A stretch of 64,000 bases of DNA from Gorsachius magnificus (taxonomy: Eukaryota > Chordata > Aves > Pelecaniformes > Ardeidae). The stretch is from assembly GCA_034008185.1 (NCBI GenBank), contig CM067095.1, positions 5,130,610-5,194,609 on the forward strand, given 5' to 3'. Below the pieces are notes generated by a model. It saw only the letters and a list, made by a program, of their open reading frames with translations. It searched no databases and was not told where the DNA came from. Positions 53,025 to 64,000 of this stretch are shown here, one piece after another. Each line of letters begins with the position of its first letter. The stretch's first letter is position 1. The position numbers and the translations under genes are program-made.

Positions 53025-56000
53025 GTAACAGAGAATGGGACTGTTGTGGGGGGATTTGAAAACCCAAGCCAAAGGAGGTGTCAGGTATCCAAATACACTG
53101 TTTGCTGACTAATCCCCTTTTTTCTGGTATTCTTTATTGTAGACTTTATTTATTATACTCAGCTGACAGTAGAGGCGGGATGGTAGTGAAATGGTGGATA
53201 CCCTCCATCTCTCTTCTGAGCTAGGAGGTGTCAGTTGTCCTTGCACTTGCTCAGACTGGCAGTTGAGGGCACAGGGTTGTGTAGTATGGTTCTCCTTGAG
53301 TAGCTCTCCTGACTGATGTGATTGTGATTGCCATCCCCTGTGTCATGCTGGCACATTGGATTTAAGTCACTGTCTTCACAATAGGTAGCGAGCATGGTGG
53401 AGGGGAGAGACTAAACTTTCCGAAACTGCTTCATCAAAGCAGACCTTCCAAAAAGCCTTAAAACAAATGCAAAAGCATTGAACGCTAAAAAGATAATGAT
53501 TAAGGCTTGCCTTGGAGTGTCTAAAAATGTATACATTTAGAAAGATACGCTTGCTTAAATTAGTAGTGATTCACAGCTGATTAAATAGATAAAGATCGCT
53601 CAGCTTTTGTAACAGGAACCACAGTGCAGCTATCTCTTTTAACACATTCTAATGAGAGAATTATCACCTCATTTTATCTGTCTTCCAATAATTATTCACA
53701 TGCAGTTTGCAGCAGAGACTGCTCTAGGCAGTCTTGCTAAACCAGTGGATCTGTGCTCTGTGCAAGCTGTGCTTTCTCACCTCTATTCACGGAATTCAAT
53801 ATCTGTTTTGAATTGCTACCTAACAAGAACAAGGTACCTGTCCTGCTGGTTTCCCTGAATAGCAAGTGCCAGGTTTCTCCAGGTAGCAGGGTCTAATGAT
53901 GAGCATCTGTCTGCCATTCCTTTCAGCTGAAGCTTTTGAACCCCTGATTAACTGTTGCAGCACTCCAGTTAAGGAAATAATTGTATGTAAAGGCAAACTA
54001 AGGCAAAGGCAAGATTCAGTCATTTGTGCAAGATTAAGTGATGCAGTGTTTAGGTGTTTAAAGGTACAAATAGGTGCTAGTGAGATTTTCAAAAGAGCTT
54101 AAGCATTTACAGCTTTTAACGAGTTTCCTGGACTTTTTAGTTCTTCCATCTCAGCAGAGATAGCAGTGGTTAAACATGCTGTGGGTGTGAGGTTACCAAA
54201 AGCATCCATGCTCTTTGCCTTTGGTAGGAGGAGAGCTGGAATAAAGTTGTTCAGTTTTGAAAATCTCAGTCTGGTAATCTAATATCTGTGTGCAACCTAG
54301 TTCCCTCAGACTGTAGCTTGCAGCCAGGTGCTCACCATGCCCTGTGAGTGACCAGTACTGAGTGCATTGTAAATCCATACCTTACTTTGGACTTCTCTGA
54401 CTTCCTTTTGCAAACAAGTGCTTTATTTTGGACTTTGCATTTAAAGGAGAAACACACAGGGAGACCAAACAGAAACTTGGAAACTTTCTCATCACCTTCC
54501 CTCCCTTCCCATCTCCCTTAACACAAGGGAGTCAGGAGCAAAGCAGGACGAGGAGGAGTTCCCTACAGCTCAACTTTCTTCTGTCTCTCTCCATTTGTGG
54601 CCTTGCCTTGTATCTCTATGCTATGCATGTGCTTGGTGTGGAAGAGGTTGAGAGCAAGGGCAGTGGGGAAAGGACAAGAAAAGGGATGGAAGTCATCCTG
54701 GAAGAAAGTGATGGAGTAGTTTAGATGTGTGAAGGAAGCAAACTGATCAGGAAAAGGAAAGATAGAAAAAACCCTATAAATACCAGTGCTGGGAGGAAAG
54801 AGGAGCAGATGTTATTTCAGATCACAAGTGTGCATGTGAAAAAAAGCTTATCACCACCCCACGCCACCCACAGAGCTGCCAGCACAAGGAGTTAAAAAAT
54901 TGTAGGAGTAATTTAAAATGAATATACAATAGATCTATTTGCTTTCTGTTATTGAAATGAGGTTTAGTCGTCTTGGTTTTCAAGCTTCTGATTGATAGTT
55001 ACAAATTTACTTCAAAACCAAAACAACAAATAAGTGACACAAAAGCTGAGATTCTAATGAAATCACATGATTCCTTTAAGGAAGCTGCCAAAAATCATAA
55101 GATATGTTATAAAAACACGAGACTTGGCTGCCCTGTGTCAGTGGATCAGGGTATGAGAATCTGTGTAGTAAGATACATTCCTCTGCCAATGTATTCTGCT
55201 CCAATCACTGAAATCTGGAAATAAACACATTTCTAGCTGTATCATATGAGCTTACAGGTTCTCTCGCAGATAGAGCTTGGGCTATGGGGGGAAGTAAACC
55301 CAGCTCACTCCTGTATTGTTAAAGAGGGCCTGAATCAAACTCCCAGATCCATTACTCATTTTTGAATAATTTTTTTAATTTGTTGGCTCTCTGAATGTTT
55401 CTGGTATGAATCAGTATTGGCTCTATGCAAATGAGTTGCCAGTAGTACACCAAAATGAATGAGAAGGAAAGGAAGTATTAAGTCACTGAAATTGGGGCTA
55501 CCCTGACAAATCTGATTTACAGTCTGGGTTGAGACTGGCAATGTTCATTGCTGGCTAATTATAGATATCAACTACAAACTGGCTTCCAGTATTTTTGGTG
55601 TGAATCTGTTTTATACAAACTATTTGAGCATGTGTCAATTCTGCAAGGCTGGTATGCATGTTGGTATATATAATGTATAGATTTTTTGTCTGCATAGTCA
55701 GTTTTTTGACAAGAGCTTAAATGGTTTGACTCTTCTAGTCTCTTGTTTTCGTATGCCCACATGTATTATACAGCATGGGCTAGTTTATAACAGTATTGAA
55801 GAACCTACAGATTGTACTGATAGACGTACCTAAGGGATTTAGAGTCTAGCTCCCACTAAAGAGTCACACTGACTAGTTGTGAAGGAAAATAATAGAGAAT
55901 GGTGCCGGTACAGCACTCTGCTTCCACACACAAATGTTAATCCAGAGAATACTCTTGCAAGGTAAATACGGTAGCTGAGCCAGATCCCAAGCTCATCTAA

Positions 56001-57300
56001 GTGAAGGGAGAAAATCCCTCTGAAGTCAATAGAAATTGGATCATGATAACACATCTAGAGAAGATTTAATATAGAACTAAATGACAGTGATTGATGCCCT
56101 GCTGGGACAATATTATCAAATTCCACCTAATTTGGAGCCAGTCAACCAATGCCAGCTGCACTATAATGTTTATCCAAGTGTTAAATAGGTGTGAACTTCT
56201 CAGATTTTTCTTTTCTCTGTCAAAAGGAAACAAATAAAGATGACAGGAATCTAGAATAAAAGATGAACTTTCATTAACATGATTCTCTTTTTTTTTCCTT
56301 TTCTTCCTAATATGTATTTGTCTATTATAGACTGGCTTTTATTTTGTGCATGTATTTTTAAATGGCCTCTTTTCTTAAACAGGGCAGTTTTTAGCTGAGA
56401 TGATAAACCATCTGCCCTCCGTGTTGTCCCTAATAAGATGACTGCGATATTGTCATCCTCATCTTACTAATGGCAAAGAGAAGCTAATTGACTAGCTCAA
56501 GGCCACAGAGTGAGAAAATTAGAATACAGGACTTCCTGACTCCCAGTCCTGTGCTCAGATCAGTAGACCATGCTGCCTTTGAGAGAGGTGAGATCTTCCC
56601 GGTTATGTACCGTTACTAAAGCAAGAGCGTTCTGGGTGTGCTATGAAGAGGTGAGCATGGGATATGCTATAAAGAAGTAAGTGCAATGCAAGGACTTTTC
56701 ATGGGCACACAAATTGCTTCAGAATGGTATATCTCACTGTGGCACCAGACTCCCTGGAGCAACAGGTCTTTGGGATGATTAGGGGCTGACACTAGAGTGC
56801 TGAACAAATCATCATCACTTAGGGTCATCTGGGTTCATTTTTTGGGATTTGAGCTAGCACAACCTTCTAATACTTGTCAATGTAATTTCGTTCACTTTAT
56901 ATGCTGGTAGGCTAGCATTGAATTAATCCAAATGCATGCAGCAGAACCTCTCAGAGCAAGGGCTTGGGTGATTTCCATCCCCTCTTCCACTCTAGTCTGC
57001 AGCTCATTTTATTCATTCAGGTTGTAAATGCTGGGTAAGGTAACACTTCTCTTTGTCCAGGGGCTGGTGAGTAAGGCTGCACAGCACTCCTATGGGAGGT
57101 GCTAAAATGAGCCCTGATCACTGAAGTGTTCTGCAGCCCGGACAACCTGTTCTGACAGTCCATCACTTCCACCACTCTGTTATTTCTCTCACAAGCCCAA
57201 GGGCGCATGCAGTGCCCCTCTATCCAAGGCACTGACTGAATTAGCTCTTTTATCTTTACCCTCTGTTATTTCCACTAACTTTTAGTTTTGCATTGAGCAG
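53025..57300 (+). other. ZDHHC8: ZDHHC8 intron 2 (4276 bp)
   Basis: Begins GTAACA and ends CATTGAGCAG. It interrupts an Ala codon after its first base. The acceptor has a modest pyrimidine tract. The intron carries an old MIR-like SINE near 56448-56580. Open frames within it (for example 54428-54724 and 53820-54092) are not recognisable and cross no splice-compatible boundary. Confidence 0.9.
56448..56580 (+). repeat. MIR-like SINE relic
   Basis: Within intron 2, GCTCAAGGCCACAGAGTGAG, then AATACAGGACTTCCTGACTC and finally GACCATGCTGCCTTT reproduce in order the well-known MIR 3' pattern: 'gcccaaggtcacacagc', 'aacccaggtctgactcc' and 'accactatgctgcct'. It is in direct orientation on the + strand. 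Divergence is high, as expected for an element that predates the amniote radiation. The 5' limit is uncertain. Confidence 0.75.
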
Positions 57301-57458
57301 CAGATGAAGATGAAGATAAAGATGACGACTTCCGAGCTCCACTCTACAAGAATGTGGAGATTAAAGGAATCCAAGTACGGATGAAATGGTGTGCCACCTG
57401 CCACTTCTACCGTCCTCCACGCTGCTCTCACTGCAGCGTCTGTGACAACTGTGTTGAG
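57301..57458 (+). CDS. ZDHHC8: ZDHHC8 exon 3 (first half of cysteine-rich domain)
   Basis: This 158-bp exon completes the split Ala codon and encodes an acidic linker ([18 protein letters not shown]) followed by [12 protein letters not shown] and the cysteine-rich run [23 protein letters not shown]. In DHHC enzymes these Cys and His residues coordinate two structural zinc ions that hold the catalytic loop; the domain lies on the cytosolic side between membrane segments 2 and 3. All expected cysteines are present. The exon ends on a complete Glu codon (phase 0) before GTAACA, the same six donor bases as exon 2. [10 protein letters not shown] fits ZDHHC8, whereas ZDHHC5 has Arg in place of this His as I recall. 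About residues 76-128 in human numbering, from memory. Confidence 0.96.
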
Positions 57459-60400
57459 GTAACAGTTCTGTTGATTACATGATCTGTTGGCTTTGCCTCA
57501 GTGATGGGGTTGGGCATACTGCTGGAAACATACAGTTGGGTGCTTCCCCCAGTATTTCAATTCCTGGAAGTTCCCAGGTGTAACCTTGTTGATGGGCTCC
57601 TACTAATTAGTACCATTTGAAACATAGCCCTCAGTTACCATGTATGTTACATATGCAATAATGTTTTCTGTCAGCTTTGTTGCCAGTGAATAAAGTAGAA
57701 ATTTATAGAAATGTGTATTTTTAGAATAAAAATTTATCATGCTGACTATGTCTTCCTTGAAGTAGCTAAGGGATTGTGAATGTAAAAAAGGGGTGAATGG
57801 TAGAGTTGATGCAGAGGCAGAGTTCAGGAGAGCAGGAAATTCAGGGTGAACCATTGTAGTTTGTCATGTGGGAGCTTAGGACTCAGAATTTCATTTGGAA
57901 CAAACTGGTGCCTACATTAGTGGACAAGCAGAGAAACTAGAATGGTGTGTGAACTTTAGGAAAACCAAACTCAGAATTCAACGAGTGGTTCTCCAGTCAG
58001 TGGAAGGACCCCATGTTTGTTTCAACACCCCAGCTCAGAGCATTAATTTGTTCATGTTTCTAATGTTGGTTGCTCTGAATTATGGAACTTTCATGTTTCT
58101 TGATAGCCCTCGGTTCTTGGTGAGGCACACAGGATTTTTAAAAAATAACCCCCAAACAGTAAGATGTGCTTTTGGGTTATAAACATCTCCCAAACTTGTA
58201 AGTACAGAGTGCTGTATGCTCAGCAATGTATTGCCAGGGGGGGATTTTTATTGCTGAGCTAAAAATTCCACTTCTTAAGGATCATTTCTGCTGCAAGGTC
58301 TATTTTTTTCCCAATAGAAAGATGAAATCTTTAATATGTCTAAAATATATTCAGCTGTGCCATTAAAATGAAAGGAATTACTAATCAGAAAGGGAAGAAA
58401 TACCAGAGTCAGCTGGAATGCTGTGTACATCATCTTTATCCTAATCCTCTTTGCCATAAGCAAGGGAATTGTCCCAAAGAAAGTCCCACAGTTATGTGTG
58501 AGAGAAAGGGTGCCTGGGTTTATGCCGAATCAGCCATTTTCTCCTTCAGGGCAATACATATCTAAGTTATAAGTATCTGGAAGCAGTGCTGTACCTTGAT
58601 ATTATCAATAAATAGGACAACGCTATCCTGTTGTGGAAGGCCTTAGAAGGATGCGGGATTTGAGAAGATGGAGAGTAAGGAGCTGCCAAGGTTCCTGGGT
58701 AGAGGGGAATAGCCACAGCTATTCATAAATTGTGTCACACAATTTATTTAGACTGCTGTGAATTGTTGAATAGAGCTGGACTTTTTGTAGAAAACCTAAG
58801 TCGTATATTCCTAGTTTTAAAACCTAAATGTTTTCACTAATTCTAGATCCTAAGGATCGTTTAAGTGATGGTAAATTCTCAGTTGTCCCATGGAATCTTT
58901 CTTCTGCCCTCCCCAGTGGCTCAACATGAAAATTCATTTTCAACAAATTAAGTTTTCTCGGAAAAAGGTTGCTCAAAAGTCACTGGTATAAACACTTGCA
59001 ATTTCATGCTGCCATAAGGCCTCCATTGGAGTCAGTTCTGCATCAGAAATGAAAATGGGAGAGAATCCAGAAGTAATCTAAATAAAATAGCAGAACACAA
59101 TGTGACTCTGCCTAGCTCTCCAGAAGTTTTATTGATGGTTGATCAGTTGAATGTTCTTACTATTGTGGTGGGCAAGTAAGAAGCTCTGCTTGTATAAATA
59201 AATTATGTCTGCTGTGGAGGAATATAGGCAAAAAGGGTTAATGACTTCTGAATCAATAAATCATGGTCTTAAACAGCACTTTCAGTCTAGAACGTGCAAT
59301 AAGAATTCTTTCCCAAATATAAAACTTTTGAGTTAATTTGATAAAAATGAACAAACAACAAAAGCCAACGACACTTGCAGAAAAAAATCAGTGAAAACCT
59401 ATAGCCTTCTGTGACCAGAGGGTCCCAAAAATGAATCTGTGACAAAAGTGGTCAGATTTTTGTTTTCTTTACTAAAGTGTTTGCAGTGGGTACTTGTATA
59501 GTTTCATAATCCATAGATGTTTTGGCCTGCATACAACCAGATTTGCATAACAGACATATGCTATGTCAGCATTTCCGATATAGCCTGAAATGATCTTTAT
59601 TAAATTGCCCCTGTCGTTTTCTAATGTGCTTTGAGAAAGCTCTAATCCATTTTCTTGTATTTGGTAAATTTTTGGAAATTAAAATTAAAAAGAAAGCCCT
59701 TTGTCATCATGGGTTTAAAAATACATTTCCACAAAACAAAGAATAAACATTTGTTGATGTAAGGAGTGTTAATTTAAGAAGGATTTATTTCTTGCACCTG
59801 ATACTGTCTGCATGTCAAGAATAATCCCATGAGAGACAGTGTATTTACATGCTTATGAAACTGTGTAAAGGCACTTGAAACATGTCTGTGGCTTGCCCTC
59901 ATTACTAAATCTCCTGTTAAAAGGGATCTGACTTTATGAGGGACTTTGAACTTTTGACTTGAGACAAATAGTTAGGTTTGGGTTCATAACTATTAATGAA
60001 CTCGTGCAGAACTTTGTCTTATCTAGCTGTTGTTTTTCTTTGGGCACCTGCTTGGTAAGAAAGTATGTTTTGTGATGTCCATTGTTTAAAGTGGATACAT
60101 TCAGCTACATATAAATACAGAAATATGGGGCAGAGAATTCTGCAGCAGTATTGCAGTATCTTCAAAACTTCATTGTAATCGACTCCTCATGCTAAGGATG
60201 ATAAAAAATTAGTGCTTCTGCTGCTAGCAGATAAATAGCCTGTCTTTTATTTTTTTATATCCTGCCTTCAAACCCTATAAACATTCAAGTAACTCTCCAT
60301 CCATAGTTATAGAAACCACTTGGTCCTAAGAAGAGCCTTATAAAGACAGTCTAGCATGTTGTAAAGCTGCAGAACTAGCCTGATGTAATTTTGAATGACA

Positions 60401-60481
60401 ATGGTCCAGATTTATTTCTGAGACAATGTATTTCCTTTTACCATTTGGATATTGTTCCCTATCTCTCCCTTTCTTTGCAAG
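57459..60481 (+). other. ZDHHC8: ZDHHC8 intron 3 (3023 bp)
   Basis: Begins GTAACA and ends TCCCTTTCTTTGCAAG with a strong pyrimidine tract. It is a phase 0 intron separating the zinc-binding region from the DHHC motif. No embedded exon, RNA gene or young transposon was seen. Open frames such as 57895-58182 (+) are unrecognised. Confidence 0.9.
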
Positions 60482-60654
60482 GATTTTGACCATCACTGCC
60501 CATGGGTCAACAATTGCATAGGACGGAGGAACTACCGCTATTTTTTTCTCTTCTTGCTGTCCTTAAGTACGCACATGGTTGGAGTATTCACTTTTGGGCT
60601 CATCTTTGTACTAAACCATATGGAAAAGCTGGGAGCAGCTCATACTACCATTAC
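60482..60654 (+). CDS. ZDHHC8: ZDHHC8 exon 4 (catalytic DHHC motif, membrane segment 3)
   Basis: This 173-bp exon opens with [20 protein letters not shown]. The DHHC cysteine is the residue that becomes autoacylated by palmitoyl-CoA before handing the acyl group to the substrate; the His and Asp of the motif activate it. [16 protein letters not shown] is the invariant continuation of the family. A hydrophobic stretch follows as membrane segment 3, then a loop [14 protein letters not shown]. The loop GAAHTTIT is diagnostic for ZDHHC8; the ZDHHC5 equivalent I recall is SGVRTAVT. The exon ends two bases into a Thr codon at an atypical donor, AC|GTATCC, which lacks G at +5. The reading could run on into the intron for about 20 codons before a stop (60715). 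Confidence 0.95.
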
Positions 60655-61349
60655 GTATCCTTCTTTTTGGTCTTTCAAGACTCAAGGTGGCCTTGAGGAA
60701 AATGTGAAAGAATGAATCTGAAGATTCGTCTTCCTGGAACTGGTGGAGATCTACTCCTCCCCTCATCCCTCATTGCTCTTCCCCTGTAAATGCTGTAGTG
60801 CAGATTTTCCTCTGTACCCATTTTACCTGTGTAACCATCAATTACCCCTGAAATTATAGCTGACCTTTTGTCTATCTCAATCTTTGCCATGACCACCTCT
60901 CAGAAAGATATGCTGCCTCCCTGAATTTTACTTCCAGTTCGGTGTGACGCTCAACTGCTGGGTACTGTTTACTGAATTTAAAACTCTGTTACTGTGTTTT
61001 AAAGCAGAGTTTGCCCTGGAAGCAGTCCCCCTGCATGCTAGTGTAATATATGAACTGCTGGCTCTGTAGGGTGCTACCCCTGTTGATACATTAGTGCAGA
61101 ACGGTCTTTACAAGATGGTTTGAGCCATAATCAATGAGTTCATGTTATTTTTTAACCATCTCAAGGATAAGGACTCAGGCTAAGAGCAGATGGATATAAC
61201 TTTGAGATAAAATTTAGTTGGACCTTATAAAAGGTGAGGGACACCCTCCCTATTTCCAAGATTATTTTTTTTTCTCCTTTTCCTCTCAGTCTCCTTCATA
61301 GCCTCTTTATCCCTTCACTCACCCCAGTTTCTTTAACTCCTGGATACAG
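60655..61349 (+). other. ZDHHC8: ZDHHC8 intron 4 (695 bp)
   Basis: The shortest intron seen in the window. It begins GTATCC and ends CTCCTGGATACAG, with the best pyrimidine tract some distance upstream of the acceptor (about 61263-61340). It splits a Thr codon after the second base. If retained, translation meets a stop at 60713-60715. Confidence 0.9.
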
Positions 61350-61452
61350 AATGGCTGTCATGTGTGTGGCTGGGTTATTCTTTATTCCAGTCATTGGTCT
61401 CACTGGCTTCCATATTGTTCTAGTGGCCCGAGGGCGCACAACGAATGAACAG
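61350..61452 (+). CDS. ZDHHC8: ZDHHC8 exon 5 (membrane segment 4, TTxE motif)
   Basis: This 103-bp exon supplies the last base of the split Thr codon and 34 full codons. It encodes membrane segment 4, [20 protein letters not shown], and then [18 protein letters not shown] matches the conserved TTxE motif that packs against the catalytic domain just after the last membrane segment of DHHC enzymes. The exon ends in phase 0 at a strong donor, CAG|GTAAGA. About residues 187-220 in human numbering, from memory. The family continues with a long, disordered, proline/serine-rich cytoplasmic tail of several hundred residues ending in a PDZ-binding motif; the next exon (expected to begin VTGKFRGG) is not found before the end of the window. 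Confidence 0.95.
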
Positions 61453-62156
61453 GTAAGAAGCAATCCTTTCTCTGTGTTTGTGGCTAAGATGTTGAGTTGG
61501 GAAGGGAAGTCAGCAAGTCAGCTTGGGTAAAGCAAAAAATGATCCAAATCTCAGCAGTAAGCTACTGCTCGAGTTACTGGAGCTTTTGTGACGATCTAGG
61601 AAGATTGCCTAAGTTTTTATCTTCAGATTTTTTTCTTGAATGCACTACAAGCAAAGATTTCCCCCTTCTAACCACAAAGGATCATCCCAGGCTTATTTAC
61701 CATTTAAAATCTACTCGTGGCCTTGAAATATGTTTTATGTGGTGAGTACTGTCAACCCTAGAAGTTCAAACTTTATGAGTCAGACAGAACAAACCATCAG
61801 ATTGAATGGAAGAAAGAAAGGAAAAGATTAAATCATGCTTTTGCCCTGTCTCCTGATATTTTGAACTCCCCCAGCTAACCCACACTGCACATAATAAGGT
61901 CTGAGTTGGCTCTTTGTCTCGCTCTCTTTGTCTCTCTCTTGTTCTCATGCATATGTGCACAAGCACACAGAGGGACTATTGGACCTAATTTGTTTTGCTT
62001 CTCCAAACGAAGTGCCAACATGACATCTTGTGCCAAAAAGCTTGTAAAACTTCAGTTCCCCTGCAGTTACTCAAATGTATATAATCCACAGCCCCTATGT
62101 GGGCAATCCAGACCTGTATGCATGTGCATATCAATAGTGTGATACAGGTGATAGAG

Positions 62157-62295
62157 ATAGAATCAAAGAATCGTTTAGGTTGGAAAAGCCCTTTAAGATC
62201 ATCAAGTCCAACTGTTAACCTAACACTGCCATCCCACCACTAAACCATGTCCCTAAGCACCTTATCTACCCATCTTTTAAATACCTCCAGGGATG
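62157..62295 (-). mobile_element. CR1 LINE 3' fragment, severely 5'-truncated
   Basis: About 139 bp on the minus strand match the 3' end of the CR1 at 13135-14127. Both contain GTTGGAAAAG, AAGATCATC, AGTCCAAC, CACTGCCATCCCACCACTAAACC and CTTTTAAATACCTCCAGGGATG in the same order. It covers only the 3' UTR and last codons. The terminal tail is degraded (AGAATCAAAGAATC), and there are several substitutions, so it is older than the first copy or belongs to another subfamily. Confidence 0.92.
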
Positions 62296-62589
62296 GGCTT
62301 GTCCTTGTGCAGTGATGAAAATTGTCCATGAAAATTTTAGGCTCAGGAGAAAGGAAAAATTGAAATTAAAAAAAAAAAGTAAAATTGAACTTCTTGTGTT
62401 TGTGGCTACACTACATTTAGGAAGGTTGAGAATTTTGTATTTAACTTGAATGAAATAACTATTGGAAAATGCACCCTAGCTCGGTTTGGTTTCCTGAGCT
62501 ACCAAAGCACTTGACAGTAATTCATCTTTCTATGCCATTTTCCGAAAATTAAATATAACCTGGTCTTAATTTCTGTTTAGCCCTATCTA

Positions 62590-62755
62590 CTGCCTATCTG
62601 TAACAGGAGGATGGGTATTCCCAGCCTTCAGGTCCCTTTCAAAGGAAGCATATCTAAGTAATTAGAACACCAGACCAGGAGTGATGGATATGAGATCTGC
62701 TCCTGGCTTTGCCACTGTTTTAAAACATTCACTTTTCTCCTGCAGTCTCAGTATT
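62590..62755 (+). repeat. Probable MIR-like SINE relic(s)
   Basis: AATTAGAACACCAGACCAGG and then GATCTGCTCCTGGCTTTGCC followed by ACTG resemble the MIR 5' half ('gtggttagaacaccagactgggag ... gttctgctcctggctttgccact'). The preceding CTATCTGTAACAGGAGGATG resembles the MIR core 'cccatctgtaaaatgaggat', so two fragments may be adjacent or rearranged. Recognised from memory and diverged. Confidence 0.55.
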
Positions 62756-63206
62756 GATTCTCTTTTCTCACACGGTTAGTTATCTGCTGACAGCTTTCCA
62801 GTTACAATACGCTCAGCTACACTTGTCCTCTTTCCCAGTACATTTTATAGGCCAGTAGTACAGACATTTTTGGTGTTTTACTCTAAATTTTTGGTATTTG
62901 TTCATTCTGGAGTCCATAGGTTTTGAACATTCACAGTAGGCAGGCTGTGATTTAGGAGTGCATAGTGGCTGAGTTTAGATATTTGTGAGCTTTGTGAATG
63001 CCTCTGAAAGTCTTTTATGGAATCAAAATAACCCATAACCCAACATCTGCTCCTATCTGGTATTTTTAGTTTCTGAATAGGGTAAATAAATATCCTTCCT
63101 TTTTAGACTGCTTTCTATCAGTGGATTTCAAACTACTTTAGAAACAAAATTGATATAATTAGTAATGTAATCTGTGAGTTAGAGAAATTTTATTTTCATA
63201 CTGTGT

Positions 63207-63337
63207 TTGAGAAAATGGGCACGGAGATATGAAGTGCTTTGCCAACATCTGGCACAAGTCAGCTTAAGCCCAGGATTGAATGCAGATGTGCCAAATGTCC
63301 CAGGACCATGTTTTAGTCATCAGGTTACTCTTCCAAC
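63207..63337 (+). repeat. Probable MIR-like SINE relic
   Basis: In order: TGAGAAAATGGGCACGGAGA, AAGTGCTTTGCCAACATCTG, AAGCCCAGGATTGAATGCAG and a 'gtcccaggaccatg' block. These follow the MIR core and 3' half ('gaggaaactgaggcacagaga', 'aagtgacttgcccaaggtc', 'agccaggattcgaaccc', 'ccagtcc'). Direct orientation on the + strand, inside ZDHHC8 intron 5. Confidence 0.6.
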
Positions 63338-64000
63338 ACTCAGAACTTCCAGCATTTCTCTCGTGGCTTTTTAAAGAGTTTTATGTTATATCAAAGAAGC
63401 CAGCAGAATATGTTGCAGAATCATTGAATCGTCGTTGTTTTATGTGCAAGTAATCAAAGCATTTCTGGTACTCCGTAAACTTGTTGCTAGATCAGAACTA
63501 TGAGTTGATTAAAATGCATTACTTGCAAACAGCAATGGTAATGCTTTTAATGGCAACCGCTATTAATCTCTCTGGCTTTATTGGTATTTATCCCCATATG
63601 GTTACTTTCAAGTATCTGCCTGTAGCGTACAAACCCTTGATAATGCTTATGAAGCTTTGAATGGATCCTGCCAGTCTAATGAGGCTTGGCTTTTATTAAA
63701 CTAGCTCATTTCCAAGCAAACATTGTAATCACCAGGGAGTTCCTGGCACCCTCCTGCATAAGGCAGTCGTTTGTACTGATTGCCGCTAGGGATGGGATGC
63801 TGATAGAGAGGAAACATTGCTCTCATCCAACATTACAAATTTTGAATTGACATTCCTGTTTGTTTGGAGGGGACTTGCCAAGGCAGAGGAGTGGAAGGGA
63901 TGGGGGAATGAAAGGGACCAAAACAGGATGTCTGGCTGATAGCAGGCACAAATCTCATGCAGGAGCAGCATGGAGAGGTGAACCTGGCCACTTTGAAACC

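Larger units (their letters stand above)
61453..64000 (+). other. ZDHHC8: ZDHHC8 intron 5, 5' part (runs off the window)
   Basis: Begins GTAAGA. I searched by eye for the next coding exon and did not find it, so at least 2.5 kb of this intron lies in the window. It carries a short CR1 fragment (62157-62295) and two MIR-like relics (62590-62755 and 63207-63337). The last ~500 bp is AT-rich unique sequence with repeated TTAAT/ATTAA motifs. Confidence 0.8.

Noticed and set aside
52669..53067. Alternative frames overlapping ZDHHC8 exon 2
   Set aside because: They are out-of-frame readings of the exon and its flanks; the correct frame is fixed by the conserved ZDHHC sequence and splice sites.
61453..64000. 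ZDHHC8 exon 6 (expected to start VTGKFRGG)
   Set aside because: No matching sequence with an acceptor was found before the window ends.

Overview
The window is vertebrate nuclear DNA, most likely from a bird. It is AT-rich, almost all non-coding, and its real coding blocks are short, interrupted and bounded by GT-AG splice sites. The bird assignment rests on a low interspersed-repeat load, two 5'-truncated CR1 LINE copies with the avian-type 3' end (an ATTCTAT tail), and a few very old MIR-like SINE relics. It is an inference; another sauropsid is not strictly excluded. I see no prokaryotic operon, CRISPR array, phage or plasmid signature.

The only recognisable host gene is a palmitoyltransferase of the DHHC family on the + strand, which I call ZDHHC8 rather than its paralogue ZDHHC5. 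Four consecutive coding exons are present: 52903-53024, 57301-57458, 60482-60654 and 61350-61452. Their phases join without a gap. Together they encode membrane segments 2 to 4, the DPG motif, the cysteine-rich zinc-binding domain with the catalytic DHHC cysteine, and the TTxE motif. I did not find the exon for the N-terminus and first membrane segment, nor the exons for the long cytoplasmic tail. The gene therefore starts upstream of the window or in an unrecognised short exon, and runs off the right edge.

Layout: 1-52902 has no exon I can support and is best read as a very large intron 1 of ZDHHC8, possibly with some upstream intergenic DNA. It holds a CR1 fragment of about 1 kb on the minus strand (13135-14127), apparently nested in an older retroposon relic, plus homopolymer runs, a small tandem repeat, two clear inverted repeats (26730-26791 and 36566-36595), and several exon-like segments that may be decoys. 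From 52903 to 61452 exons alternate with introns of 4276, 3023 and 695 bp. From 61453 to the end is the start of the next intron, with a second short CR1 fragment and two MIR-like relics.

I do not find a convincing new biological system. The most interesting items are the nested retroposon with its chimeric reading frame, the 62-nt precursor-RNA-like hairpin, and the question of where exon 1 lies.
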